Position numbers and translations under genes: made by a program. The notes under the pieces are model-generated. The model saw only the letters and a list, made by a program, of their open reading frames with translations. It was not told the DNA's origin and ran no database searches. From JBFMCC01 sp037445635 (GTDB taxonomy: Bacteria; Chloroflexota; Anaerolineae; Anaerolineales; Villigracilaceae), in the NCBI GenBank assembly GCA_037445635.1, contig JBBIKC010000003.1:1-64000 (forward strand): a DNA stretch of 64,000 nt, given 5' to 3'. This document shows, piece by piece, positions 43,590 through 51,817 of this stretch (its first letter is position 1; the number at the start of each line of letters is the position of its first letter).

Positions 43590-43615
43590 CTGCACTATTC
43601 TGGATAAAGTTAGGG

Positions 43616-43621
43616 TAAAAT
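43616..43621 (+). promoter_or_regulatory. -10 box of the LuxR-type regulator gene
   Basis: TAAAAT, 9 nt before the ATG at 43631. A very short leader at most. Confidence 0.45.
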
Positions 43622-43630
43622 AGGCAAACC

Positions 43631-44290
43631 ATGCCAAAACAACGCATCATTCTTGTGGACGACCACGAGGTCGTGCGCCTGGGCCTGAAATCCCTGCTGG
43701 AACGACACCCACAATTCGATGTTGTCGGCGAGGCCAATTCCGCGCGCGAGGCCCTCGAACAAGTGAATAACCTGAAACCCGACGTGGTGGTGATGGATAT
43801 CCGTCTGCCGGGCACCTCGGGCATCGAGGCCTGCGAGCAGATCACGACCGCGTATCCCAACATCAAGGTCATCATGCTTACCTCGTATGCCGAGGATGAG
43901 ATGCTCTTCTCGGCCATCCGCGCCGGGGCTTCGGGATACATCCTCAAACAGATCGGGAGCGAGGATCTGGTGAAGGCGCTCGAAGCGGTGGGACGCGGCG
44001 AGGCCCTGCTCGATCCCGCGGTGACCCAGCGCGTCTTCCAGGAAGTCCGCCGCGCGGTGAAGGAGGAGGAGGCCTCGGCTTTCGCGCATCTGAGCCAGCA
44101 GGAGAAGCATGTGCTCCTGCTCGTCTCCGAAGGCAAGACCAACCGCGAGATCGCCAAGAATCTGTTCCTGGGCGAAGGCACGGTGCGGAATTACGTCTCG
44201 AGCATCCTCTCGAAACTGGGCGTCAACAACCGCGCCGAAGCCGCGGCGTATGCGGTAGAACACAACCTGCGCGAATATATTTCGACGTAG
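43631..44290 (+). CDS. NarL/LuxR-family response regulator
   Basis: 219 residues. Receiver domain with VDDHEVVR, acceptor Asp in VVVMDIRLPG, Thr/Ser in VIMLTSY and Lys in YILKQIG. The C-terminal LuxR helix-turn-helix (about 155-215) has LSQQEKHVLLLVSEGKTNREIAKNLFLGE and the helix TVRNYVSSILSKLGV. It resembles DevR/DosR-type regulators. No partner kinase lies next to it. Confidence 0.95.
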   Translation: MPKQRIILVDDHEVVRLGLKSLLERHPQFDVVGEANSAREALEQVNNLKPDVVVMDIRLPGTSGIEACEQITTAYPNIKVIMLTSYAEDEMLFSAIRAGASGYILKQIGSEDLVKALEAVGRGEALLDPAVTQRVFQEVRRAVKEEEASAFAHLSQQEKHVLLLVSEGKTNREIAKNLFLGEGTVRNYVSSILSKLGVNNRAEAAAYAVEHNLREYIST

Positions 44291-44364
44291 CCTGCTGTTC
44301 TGGTTGGCAAGGCAAGCCTGAACCACACGGGCGCGGACCTTAATCCGCGCTCATCTTTTTAAGA

Positions 44365-44370
44365 TAGAAT
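44365..44370 (+). promoter_or_regulatory. -10 box of the SanA/YdcF gene
   Basis: TAGAAT, 7 nt before the ATG at 44378; fits leaderless transcription. Confidence 0.5.
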
Positions 44371-44377
44371 TTTCTGC

Positions 44378-45034
44378 ATGTGGAAACAAATTTTCAAGTG
44401 GATTCGCCGCCTCATCCTGACCCTGGGCCTGCTCGGCCTGCTCGGACTTTTCCTTCCCCGGCTCGTGACCGCCCTCTACGCCGCGACCCGCATCTTCCCC
44501 GCGGAGACCGTCCCTGCCGAACGCGTGGTCATCGTCTTTGGCGCGGGCCTGCGCTACGACGGCACGCCCACCGCCATCCTGCGCGACCGCGTGATGACCG
44601 CCGCACAGTTATACTTCGCCGGCAAGGTCGAAAAACTGCTGATGAGCGGCGACAATTCCACGCTCGACTACAACGAGCCGGAGGCCATGCGTCAGTACGC
44701 GCTCAGCCTCGGGGTCCCGGACGAGGCGATTGTCCTCGATTACGCCGGCCGCCGCACCTACGATACCTGCTACCGCGCCAAAGCCATCTTCGGCGTGGAG
44801 CGCGCCATCCTCGTCACGCAGGGATTCCACCTGCCGCGCGCCCTGTTCACCTGTAACGCGCTGGGACTCCCGTCGGTGGGTGTCGAGGCGAACAATTACT
44901 ATTACCGCAAACTCTCGCGCGCCTACTGGCAGGCCCGTGAATTGTTCGCCACTTTCGGCGCGTTCGTGGATGTATCCCGCGGCAAGCCCGCGGCCATCAT
45001 GGGCAAGCCCGAACCGATCTTTGCCGAAAAGTAG
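44378..45034 (+). CDS. SanA/YdcF (DUF218) family membrane protein
   Basis: 218 residues. One N-terminal helix (LILTLGLLGLLGLFLP) anchors a DUF218 domain with VIVFGAGLRYDG, LLMSGDNST, EAMRQYALSLGVPDEAIVLDYAGRRTYDTCYRAK and VTQGFHLPRALF. E. coli SanA and ElyC, from this family, affect envelope integrity; the reaction is not firmly known. It is followed 34 nt later by the HD-domain gene. Confidence 0.9.
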   Translation: MWKQIFKWIRRLILTLGLLGLLGLFLPRLVTALYAATRIFPAETVPAERVVIVFGAGLRYDGTPTAILRDRVMTAAQLYFAGKVEKLLMSGDNSTLDYNEPEAMRQYALSLGVPDEAIVLDYAGRRTYDTCYRAKAIFGVERAILVTQGFHLPRALFTCNALGLPSVGVEANNYYYRKLSRAYWQARELFATFGAFVDVSRGKPAAIMGKPEPIFAEK

Positions 45035-45068
45035 ATCAAATTTCCAATTTGTCTCACGAGGAGAAGAT

Positions 45069-45641
45069 ATGACCCGCGACGAAGCCATTGCCCTTGTGCG
45101 TGAATTTGTAAAAAACGAAAATCTCGTCAGGCACATGCTGGCGGTCGAAGCCTGCATGAGGTTTTATGCCGAGAAGTTCGGCGAGGACCCGGAGACGTGG
45201 GGCCTGCTGGGCATCATCCATGATTTCGATTGGGAGATTCACCCGACATTGGAAGAACATCCGCAGGCAGGGGCGCCGATTCTGCGCGAACGCGGCGTGC
45301 CCGAGGAGCTGATCCAGGACATCCTCAGCCACGCGGACCATACCGGGGTGCCGCGCGATACGCTCCGCCGCAAGGCGCTCTACGCCTGCGACGAGATCAC
45401 GGGCTTTGTCACGGCGGTGGCGCTGGTGCGTCCGTCGCGCTCGCTGTACGATCTCGAGGTCAGTTCCGTGAAGAAGAAGTGGAAGGACAAGGCCTTTGCC
45501 GCGGGCGCGGAGCGCGCCAACATCGAAGCGGCCACAGCCGATTTTGGCATTGACCAGTGGGAGCATGTCGGCAACGTCATCATGGCCATGCGGCGCATCG
45601 CGCCCGACCTGGGACTGGTGGGGAGCATCCAAAGCGCATGA
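45069..45641 (+). CDS. HD domain protein (HDIG type), putative phosphohydrolase
   Basis: 190 residues. HD metal motifs: His in RHMLAVEACM, HD in GIIHDFDWE, followed by a second His cluster (HADHTG). Typical of small HDIG proteins in Firmicutes and Chloroflexota whose substrate is unknown. The ATG at 45069 has GAGGAGA 5 nt upstream; a longer open frame starts inside the preceding gene and is rejected. Its stop overlaps the start of the sulfatase gene (ATGA). Confidence 0.88.
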   Translation: MTRDEAIALVREFVKNENLVRHMLAVEACMRFYAEKFGEDPETWGLLGIIHDFDWEIHPTLEEHPQAGAPILRERGVPEELIQDILSHADHTGVPRDTLRRKALYACDEITGFVTAVALVRPSRSLYDLEVSSVKKKWKDKAFAAGAERANIEAATADFGIDQWEHVGNVIMAMRRIAPDLGLVGSIQSA

Positions 45642-47113
45642 GAAAATTTGTCGTTGTTCTGGCGGCCCTGCTGGCGGTGAGCGTCGCGTGCACCCCCGCG
45701 CCGATGCAGCGACCGGGGCATTTCGATTTTTCCCCGCCCGAGGGATACGCGCCGGCGATTTACGACGCACAGGACGAGATGGATGCCTCTGTGGAACGGT
45801 TGGCCGATTCGCGTCCGAATATCATCTTCATTCTCACCGACGACCAGCCGTATTACACCATTGACTACATGCCCACCGTCACGGATGTGTTGATGGCCGG
45901 AGGCGTGGTTTTCGAAAACGGATTCGTGACCACGCCCCTGTGCTGTCCCAGCCGCGCCAGCATTTTGACCGGTCAGTATGTGCATAACCACAAGGTCTAT
46001 ACCAACCGTTACCCGATGGGCGGCGCTCCCAAATTCGACGACGTGTCCACTGTCGCGGTCTGGTTGCAGGAGGCGGGCTATCGCACGGCCTATTTCGGAA
46101 AATACCTGAACGATTATGAACTTCTGGAGCCGTACGGCAAAGTCCCGCCGGGCTGGGATGAGTGGGGCGCATTCCTCGGCAAATCGGGATTTCAGTATTA
46201 CTGGGATTTCACGCTCTCCGAAAACGGACAGGAAGTGGAATATCCCAAGTCGAAGGCCAACTTCGGCGCGGACGTGGTGACGGTCAAAGCCGTGGACTTC
46301 ATCCACGCGGCGCGGGACGAACCGTTCTTCCTCTTCGTCGGATATTACAATCCGCACTCGCCCTACATTTCCGCGCCGCGTCACAAGGACACTTTTCGCG
46401 GCAATTCGAACTGGGCCTGGGAACCGCACCAGCCGCCCAGCGTGAACGAGAGGGACATCAGCGACAAACCCGAATACCTTTCAGAACTTTATCCTCTCAC
46501 CGAAGACGAACTGAGAATTGCCAATGTGCAGATCCTGCGCTCGCTGCTTTCCGTGGACGATGGCGTGGCGTCCATTTTACGCGCCCTCGAACAAACAGGC
46601 TTGGACCAAAACACGATAATCGTCTACCTCTCCGACAATGGCATGACCATGGGCGAGCATCGCTTCGGCGTGACGAAGAACTGTCCCTACGACGAGTGCG
46701 CGCACGTGCCCTTCATCGTCTACGCGCCGGGGCTGTACCCTGCGCGCACCGACATGCACCTCGTCGCCAACATTGACCTCGCGCCGACTTTTGCCGACCT
46801 GGCTAATGCGAGGGTCCCCGACAGCATCAACGGGACCAGCCTCGTGCCTTTGCTGGAAAACGGATCGGTTGACTGGCGGGATGCACTGCTGATCGAACAC
46901 TGGCCAACGGAGGAGGGTGTGGGCGCGATCATCCCCGAATTTTCCGCCGTCCGTACCATGGAATGGAAGTACGTCGAGTATGTCACCGGCGAGTGCGAGT
47001 TGTACGACTTGCAGAACGACCCCTATGAGTTGAATAACCTGGCAGGGAAAAGCGCCTACGCCGAGATGCAGGCGGAACTGGCGCGGCGGCTGGAAGAACT
47101 GCGCGGCCAATGA
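45638..47113 (+). CDS. Secreted sulfatase (formylglycine type) lipoprotein
   Basis: 491 residues. The lipobox (LLAVSVACTP) indicates surface anchoring. The sulfatase domain has NIIFILTDDQ (metal Asp pair), the activation motif CCPSRASILTG in which the first Cys would be oxidised to formylglycine, YFGKYL, and a C-terminal metal site NTIIVYLSDNG. It cleaves sulfate esters, perhaps from polysaccharides. An FGE or anaerobic maturase is needed and none is in the window. The start overlaps the stop of the HD gene. Confidence 0.92.
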   Translation: MRKFVVVLAALLAVSVACTPAPMQRPGHFDFSPPEGYAPAIYDAQDEMDASVERLADSRPNIIFILTDDQPYYTIDYMPTVTDVLMAGGVVFENGFVTTPLCCPSRASILTGQYVHNHKVYTNRYPMGGAPKFDDVSTVAVWLQEAGYRTAYFGKYLNDYELLEPYGKVPPGWDEWGAFLGKSGFQYYWDFTLSENGQEVEYPKSKANFGADVVTVKAVDFIHAARDEPFFLFVGYYNPHSPYISAPRHKDTFRGNSNWAWEPHQPPSVNERDISDKPEYLSELYPLTEDELRIANVQILRSLLSVDDGVASILRALEQTGLDQNTIIVYLSDNGMTMGEHRFGVTKNCPYDECAHVPFIVYAPGLYPARTDMHLVANIDLAPTFADLANARVPDSINGTSLVPLLENGSVDWRDALLIEHWPTEEGVGAIIPEFSAVRTMEWKYVEYVTGECELYDLQNDPYELNNLAGKSAYAEMQAELARRLEELRGQ

Positions 47114-47121
47114 CCATGAAC

Positions 47122-47151
47122 AAAATCGGCGGTCACTCACCGCCGATTTTT
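47122..47151 (+). terminator. Terminator after the sulfatase gene
   Basis: AAAATCGGCGGT (47122-47133) pairs with ACCGCCGATTTT (47139-47150), followed by T. It overlaps the stop codon of the convergent 83-residue gene and can serve both strands. Confidence 0.8.
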
Positions 47152-47384
47152 CGTTTATCCTTCTCCGCGTCCTGCAGTTTTTCGACCTGCGACCGCAATT
47201 CCTCCAGGGACTTATCTTCCTGTTGGAAAGGGCGGCTGAACGTCTCCCGCGCGCTGTCGAAAAGACTGCGCGTGGTTTTGCCGCCGCGTACCCACGCCCG
47301 CGCCGCCAGAAACATCAATCCGTTGGCGAGGACGATGATGCCAATGACGATCAGCACGACCAGGATCACATTCCCTTCGTTCAT
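47133..47384 (-). CDS. Small single-pass membrane protein
   Basis: 83 residues. One hydrophobic helix (NVILVVLIVIGIIVLANGLMFLAA) then a charged tail with a predicted coiled coil (SLEELRSQVEKLQDAEKDKR). It follows the HAD gene with a 4-nt ATGA overlap, so the two are translated together. No family recognised. Confidence 0.75.
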   Translation of the reverse strand: MNEGNVILVVLIVIGIIVLANGLMFLAARAWVRGGKTTRSLFDSARETFSRPFQQEDKSLEELRSQVEKLQDAEKDKRKIGGE

Positions 47385-48019
47385 GATTTGCTCCCGTTCA
47401 ACAGGGCGGGCAGGCCGCGCCAGTCGCTGAACGCCGCGTCGGCGTCCGGAGAGGAGTCATGGCCGAATAGAATGGCGAACAGGCCGAAGTCCCGCGCGGC
47501 GCGTGCCGTGTGGGGCAGGTCGTCTATCATGGCGCAGCGCGATGGGTCGGTCTCGCCCGCCGTCTCCAGCGCGATCCGAAAGGATTCAGGCATCGGCTTG
47601 CAATACGGCGCGACCGCGTTCACGTCCACGATGGCGTCGAAGAGATCGTCCAATTCGAGCGCGGCGAGGACGCGTCGGGCGTGGGCGGCGTCGGCGTTGG
47701 TGAAGATCAACTTGCGGGTTCGAAGCGATGCGATGACCGAGCGCTGGATCGGGTCGGGGGTCAGGTACTCGCGCAGGGGCAGGTCGTGCACGAAGGCGAG
47801 GAAGTCCTCCACGTCTATCTCGTGATTCGCTTGCAGGCCGCGCAGGGTGGTGCCGTATTCGCGGAAATATTTTTCGCGCAGGCGCGGCACATCGTCGGGG
47901 GCAATGCCCATGCGCTCGCGCATGTAACGGTTCATGCGTTCCTTGATCGCAAGCCACAAACCCGTCGAGGCGGGATAGAGCGTGTCGTCGAGGTCGAAGA
48001 AAATCGTGGTGATGGTCAC
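47381..48019 (-). CDS. HAD-superfamily hydrolase, pyrimidine 5'-nucleotidase-like
   Basis: 212 residues. Motif I DLDDTLYP, motif II FTNAD, motif III Lys in CKPMPESF and motif IV IDDLPHT are present. The cap pattern (ANHEIDVEDFLAFVHDLPL) matches the Sdt1/pyrimidine 5'-nucleotidase group. GTG start. A TATAAT box on the minus strand lies 6 nt before it and overlaps the box of the divergent mutL. Confidence 0.9.
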   Translation of the reverse strand: MTITTIFFDLDDTLYPASTGLWLAIKERMNRYMRERMGIAPDDVPRLREKYFREYGTTLRGLQANHEIDVEDFLAFVHDLPLREYLTPDPIQRSVIASLRTRKLIFTNADAAHARRVLAALELDDLFDAIVDVNAVAPYCKPMPESFRIALETAGETDPSRCAMIDDLPHTARAARDFGLFAILFGHDSSPDADAAFSDWRGLPALLNGSKS

Positions 48020-48025
48020 GGGGCG

Positions 48026-48033
48026 ATTATAAT
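48026..48033. promoter_or_regulatory. Shared palindromic -10 region ATTATAAT of mutL and the HAD gene
   Basis: On the plus strand TATAAT is 48028-48033, 6 nt from the mutL ATG. On the minus strand TATAAT is 48031-48026, 6 nt from the HAD GTG. The start codons are 20 bp apart. No clear -35 element on either side. Confidence 0.7.
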
Positions 48034-48039
48034 CGAGCC

Positions 48040-49794
48040 ATGTCCATCCGCCTGCTCACACCTGAAGTCGCCTCGCAGATTGCGGCAGGCGAAGTGATCG
48101 AACGCCCCGCGTCCGTCGTGAAGGAACTTGTCGAAAATTCGCTGGACGCTTCGGCGCGCGCGGTGACCGTGGCCGTTGCGGAAGCGGGACGCAGACTCAT
48201 CGAGGTGGCGGACGATGGGATGGGGATTCCCGCGTCCGAACTGGAACTGGCCGTCTCGCGTCACGCGACCTCGAAGCTGTTCCGCGCCGAGGAGCTTTTT
48301 TCCATCTCCACGCTTGGGTTCCGCGGCGAGGCGCTGGCCTCGATTGGCTCCGTCTCGCGGCTGACGATCACCTCGCGCGTGGCGGATGCGGTCTCGGGCG
48401 CGCGTCTGCGTGTGGAGGGCGGAATCAACGGCAAACTGGAACAAGTCGGCGCGCCGGTGGGGACGTTGGTGCGCGTGGAGGATTTGTTCTACAACGTCCC
48501 CGCCCGTTTGAAATTCCTGAAAACCGATGCGACCGAACGCCGCGCCATTGACGGCCTGCTGACGCGTTACGCGCTGGCTTATCCCGGCGTGCGCTTCAAA
48601 TTGACCGAAGATGCTTCCATCACATTGCAAACCAGCGGCGACGGCGACCGCCGTGCCATCCTGGCCGCGCTCTATGGCGTCGAGGTCGCAAAGCAAATGC
48701 TGGAAGTCGCCGCCGAGGAAGAGGGCTTGACGCTCACGGGCTTCATCAGCCCCACCGCCTTGACGCGCTCCAACCGCCGCGAGATCACCTTCTTCGTCAA
48801 CGGCCGCTGGATTTCCGATACGCCGTTGACCACCGCGCTCATCCAAGCCTATCATACCTTGCTGATGGTGGGGCGCTATCCGATGGCCGCGCTGTTTTTG
48901 GAGATCAAACCCGAAGATGTGGATGTGAACGTGCATCCCGCCAAGGCCGAGGTGCGCTTCAAGAATCAGGACCGCGTGTTTGGTTTCGTCCAGCGCGCAA
49001 CCCGCCGCGCATTGCTGGCCTACGCGCCTGTGCCGTCCGTCGCGCCGACGTTGTGGGGAGGGGCGGCGCGTCCCGTTGAATCGAAACAGGTGGGGTTGGA
49101 TTGGACGATGGCAAGTGAAGTTGAGCGTCAGGCGTTGAACGTTGAAAGTTCGAAACCTGCCGCAGAAACTCCAACTGAATCAGTCAACGTTCAACCTTCA
49201 ACGTTCAACCTTCCACTCTTGAGACTCATCGGCCAGATCGGACAGACCTATCTCGTCGCCGAGGGACCCGACGGTTTGTATTTGATAGACCAGCACGCCG
49301 CGCATGAACGGGTGTTGTTCGAGAAGCTGATGGCACAACACAACCAGAAGATGATTCCATCACAAGCATTGCTTTCCCCTGTTGTGGTGCAACTCCCTCC
49401 CCAATCCGTCCAATTGCTAATTACCCAATTGCCCATCCTCCAGCATTTTGGCTTCGACGTGGAAGAATTCGGGAGTAACTCGTTCCAGGTGCGCGCCATC
49501 CCCGCGCTCTTTGCTGGCGCGGATCCCGCGTCCGCGCTGCGGGCGTTGGTGGAAGATTTCGAGGAGGACGAGTCGCCGCTCCAGAACGAGATCGAGGCAA
49601 AACTCGCTGGCCGCGTGTGTAAACGGCTCGCGGTCAAAGCGGGGCAGACTCTTTCACCCGACGAACAGCGCGCCCTGCTCAACGATCTCGAATCCTGCGA
49701 ATCGCCGCGCACCTGCCCGCATGGCCGGCCGACGATGATTCATTTGTCTGTGGATATGCTGGAACGTCAATTTGGACGCCGAGGTCCCCGCTAG
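48040..49794 (+). CDS. mutL: DNA mismatch repair protein MutL
   Basis: 584 residues. N-terminal GHKL ATPase with IAAGEVIERPASVVKELVENSLDA-type motif I, DDGMGI, GFRGEAL and DVNVHPAK; C-terminal domain with the endonuclease motif DQHAAHERVLFE and zinc-site residues CPHGRP. It couples mismatch recognition by MutS to strand incision; mutS is not in the window. The linker (about 365-391) contains a GTTGAACGTT-type inverted repeat in frame. A TATAAT box 6 nt before the ATG suggests a leaderless message. A terminator follows immediately. Confidence 0.97.
   Translation: MSIRLLTPEVASQIAAGEVIERPASVVKELVENSLDASARAVTVAVAEAGRRLIEVADDGMGIPASELELAVSRHATSKLFRAEELFSISTLGFRGEALASIGSVSRLTITSRVADAVSGARLRVEGGINGKLEQVGAPVGTLVRVEDLFYNVPARLKFLKTDATERRAIDGLLTRYALAYPGVRFKLTEDASITLQTSGDGDRRAILAALYGVEVAKQMLEVAAEEEGLTLTGFISPTALTRSNRREITFFVNGRWISDTPLTTALIQAYHTLLMVGRYPMAALFLEIKPEDVDVNVHPAKAEVRFKNQDRVFGFVQRATRRALLAYAPVPSVAPTLWGGAARPVESKQVGLDWTMASEVERQALNVESSKPAAETPTESVNVQPSTFNLPLLRLIGQIGQTYLVAEGPDGLYLIDQHAAHERVLFEKLMAQHNQKMIPSQALLSPVVVQLPPQSVQLLITQLPILQHFGFDVEEFGSNSFQVRAIPALFAGADPASALRALVEDFEEDESPLQNEIEAKLAGRVCKRLAVKAGQTLSPDEQRALLNDLESCESPRTCPHGRPTMIHLSVDMLERQFGRRGPR
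49132..49212. repeat. GTTGAA-type inverted repeat inside the mutL linker
   Basis: GTTGAACGTTGAAAG (from 49134) faces CAACGTTCAACCTTCAACG (from 49184) as an imperfect inverted repeat. The same words occur in the leuS leader (about 265-298 and 356-368). Confidence 0.65.
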
Positions 49795-49796
49795 GT

Positions 49797-49826
49797 AAAA
49801 AACCTGCTCCGCGGAGCAGGTTTTTT
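49797..49826. terminator. Bidirectional terminator between mutL and the GAF kinase gene
   Basis: AAAAAACCTGCTCC and GGAGCAGGTTTTTT flank a 2-nt centre, with A and T runs on both sides. It serves both convergent genes (stops 49794 and 49831). Confidence 0.9.
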
Positions 49827-49830
49827 TATT

Positions 49831-51048
49831 CTATTCCGCAGTCTCCTGCCGCGGTACGGTCTTCGATGTGCGCGGAAGCCGCATTGTAAATACCGTGCCG
49901 ACGCCGACCTTGCTCTTGGCTTCGATGGAGCCGCCGTGTCCCTGCACGATCTGTTTGCAGATGGAGAGTCCCAGCCCGGTGCCGCTGGCGCGGTGTTCGT
50001 GTTCGCGCACGCGGTAGAACTTCTCGAAGAGATGCGGCAGTGCGTCCTCCGGGATGCCCATGCCCGTATCCTGCACCGTGATACACATCTCGGTCTCGCC
50101 GGCCTCGGCGCGGATGATGACCGAACCGTTCGAGCGATTGTATTTAATGGCGTTGCTCAACAGGTTGAGAAGAACCTGCTTGACCTTGTCTCGGTCGGCC
50201 TCCAGCAGGGGCAGTTCCTCGCCCGCTTCCACGCGCACCTGAATCTTTTCCTCGTCGGCCTTGGACTGCATGATGTCCTTGCATTCGTAGAGCAGGTCGG
50301 CCAGGCTGAACTTCGTCTTGCGGAAATGCACGCGCCCCGATTCGAGGCGGGCCAGGTCGAGGAACGAGGAGGCCAGCGAATTCAGACGCAGGGTCTCGTT
50401 GTGGATGTTGCCGATGATCTGCTCGCGCTGTTCCTGTGAAATCTCCGGGCGCAGGAGCAGGTAGGTGGCCGTGCTGAGCGAGGCCAGCGGCGTGCGCAAT
50501 TCGTGGACGAATTCCGAGATCAGGTCCGACTGCTGGAAGAGCCGCGCGTTCTCGATGGCTACGGCGGCCTGTGCGCCCAGCACCAGCAGCAGACTCTCGT
50601 CGGCGTCGGTGAATTTGCCGCGTTTCTTGTTGAGCACTTCCAGCACGCCAACCACCTTCTGTTTGGTGATCAGCGGCACGCCCAGCAGGGACTTGGTCGA
50701 ATAGCCGGTCGACTCTTCGATGTCGCTGAAGAAGCGCGGGTCCTCGTGGACGTTCTCGGTGCGCACGGGCTTGCGGTTGGCTACGATCCATCCTGCAATA
50801 CTGCCCTCCAGCGGGACGACCAGTCCGCGCATGGTGGGGCGGTCAATGTTGGTGGCCGCCTGAAAGTACAGCCGCCGCGCCGCGCCGTCGTAGAGCAGGA
50901 TCGAACCTGCGTGCGCGCTGGTGATCTCGGCGGCCGCTTCCACGATTCGGGCCAGGAGCACGTCCAGGTCGAGGGTAGAGGCGAGGTCGCGCGCGATCTC
51001 GATCAGGCGTTTATAACCGTCCAGTCTTTGGGTGTTGATTTCAGCCAT
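49831..51048 (-). CDS. GAF-domain histidine kinase
   Basis: 405 residues from the ATG at 51048. A GAF domain (about 15-185) precedes HisKA with the phospho-His in SEFVHELRTPLASL, then HATPase_c with NLLSNAIKYN, DTGMGIPE and GTGLGLSI. No membrane helix. Its start overlaps the end of the sir2 gene by 8 nt, in an operon CpaE-like, sir2, kinase. Confidence 0.93.
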   Translation of the reverse strand: MAEINTQRLDGYKRLIEIARDLASTLDLDVLLARIVEAAAEITSAHAGSILLYDGAARRLYFQAATNIDRPTMRGLVVPLEGSIAGWIVANRKPVRTENVHEDPRFFSDIEESTGYSTKSLLGVPLITKQKVVGVLEVLNKKRGKFTDADESLLLVLGAQAAVAIENARLFQQSDLISEFVHELRTPLASLSTATYLLLRPEISQEQREQIIGNIHNETLRLNSLASSFLDLARLESGRVHFRKTKFSLADLLYECKDIMQSKADEEKIQVRVEAGEELPLLEADRDKVKQVLLNLLSNAIKYNRSNGSVIIRAEAGETEMCITVQDTGMGIPEDALPHLFEKFYRVREHEHRASGTGLGLSICKQIVQGHGGSIEAKSKVGVGTVFTMRLPRTSKTVPRQETAE

Positions 51049-51817
51049 GAATGACTTGCTCCGCAATGGCAGGCAGGGCGTCGGCCACATCGCCCAGAAT
51101 CGCGATGTCGGCGCGGACGTTCAGATAGGTGGGCGTGTTGTTGATGATGACGAGGTGCGCGCCGCGGTCGAGCGCCTGCATCGGCAGGCCCGCCACGGGC
51201 AGGACCTCGAGCGAGGACCCGGCCACCAGCATCAGGTCGCACTGACGCGCTTCGCGCTGGGCTTCGAGCCAGGCTTTCTGCGGCAGTTGTTCGCCGAACA
51301 GAATCACGTCGGGCTTCAAGGTGCTTCCGCATTTCGGGCAATGCGGGATTTCGCCTGAATCGATGAATGGGGTAAGGTAATCCTGCGAATCCACCTGCGT
51401 ATAACACCGTGTGCAGGAGAGAGTTCCCAGCGTACCGTGCATCTCCACCACGTGCCGCGATCCGGCCTTCTGGTGCAGACGGTCTATATTCTGGGTGATG
51501 ACGGTCTTCACCCGCCCGGCGTGTTCCAGCGCGGCCAGCGCCAGGTGCGCCGCGTTGGGCTTGGCGCTGAAGATCTGTCCGACAAGGGGGCGGAACCAGG
51601 CAAAGAACTTTTCGGGATGGGTGCGAAATGTACTGAGCGAAGCGACTTCCATCGGTTCATCGCGGGACCACAGGCCGGTACCCTCGGAACGGAAATCGGG
51701 GATTCCCGAGGGGGTGGAGAACCCCGCGCCAGTCAGCACAACGGCCCGTTCCGCCTGGCGGAACAAGTCCGCCGCGAACTCGATGGCCGTCTGTGTTTGA
51801 CTGGGAACGGAGGACAT
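51041..51817 (-). CDS. cobB: Sir2-family NAD-dependent protein deacylase
   Basis: 258 residues. NAD-binding GAGFSTPSGIPDFRS, TQNIDRLHQKAG, catalytic His in VEMHGTL, four zinc cysteines (CTRC...CPKC), GSSLEVLP and NNTPT are present. It removes acyl groups from lysines using NAD. The ATG at 51817 overlaps the upstream stop (TGATG). An open frame extends further upstream but lies inside the neighbouring gene and has no Sir2 sequence. Confidence 0.95.
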   Translation of the reverse strand: MSSVPSQTQTAIEFAADLFRQAERAVVLTGAGFSTPSGIPDFRSEGTGLWSRDEPMEVASLSTFRTHPEKFFAWFRPLVGQIFSAKPNAAHLALAALEHAGRVKTVITQNIDRLHQKAGSRHVVEMHGTLGTLSCTRCYTQVDSQDYLTPFIDSGEIPHCPKCGSTLKPDVILFGEQLPQKAWLEAQREARQCDLMLVAGSSLEVLPVAGLPMQALDRGAHLVIINNTPTYLNVRADIAILGDVADALPAIAEQVIHG

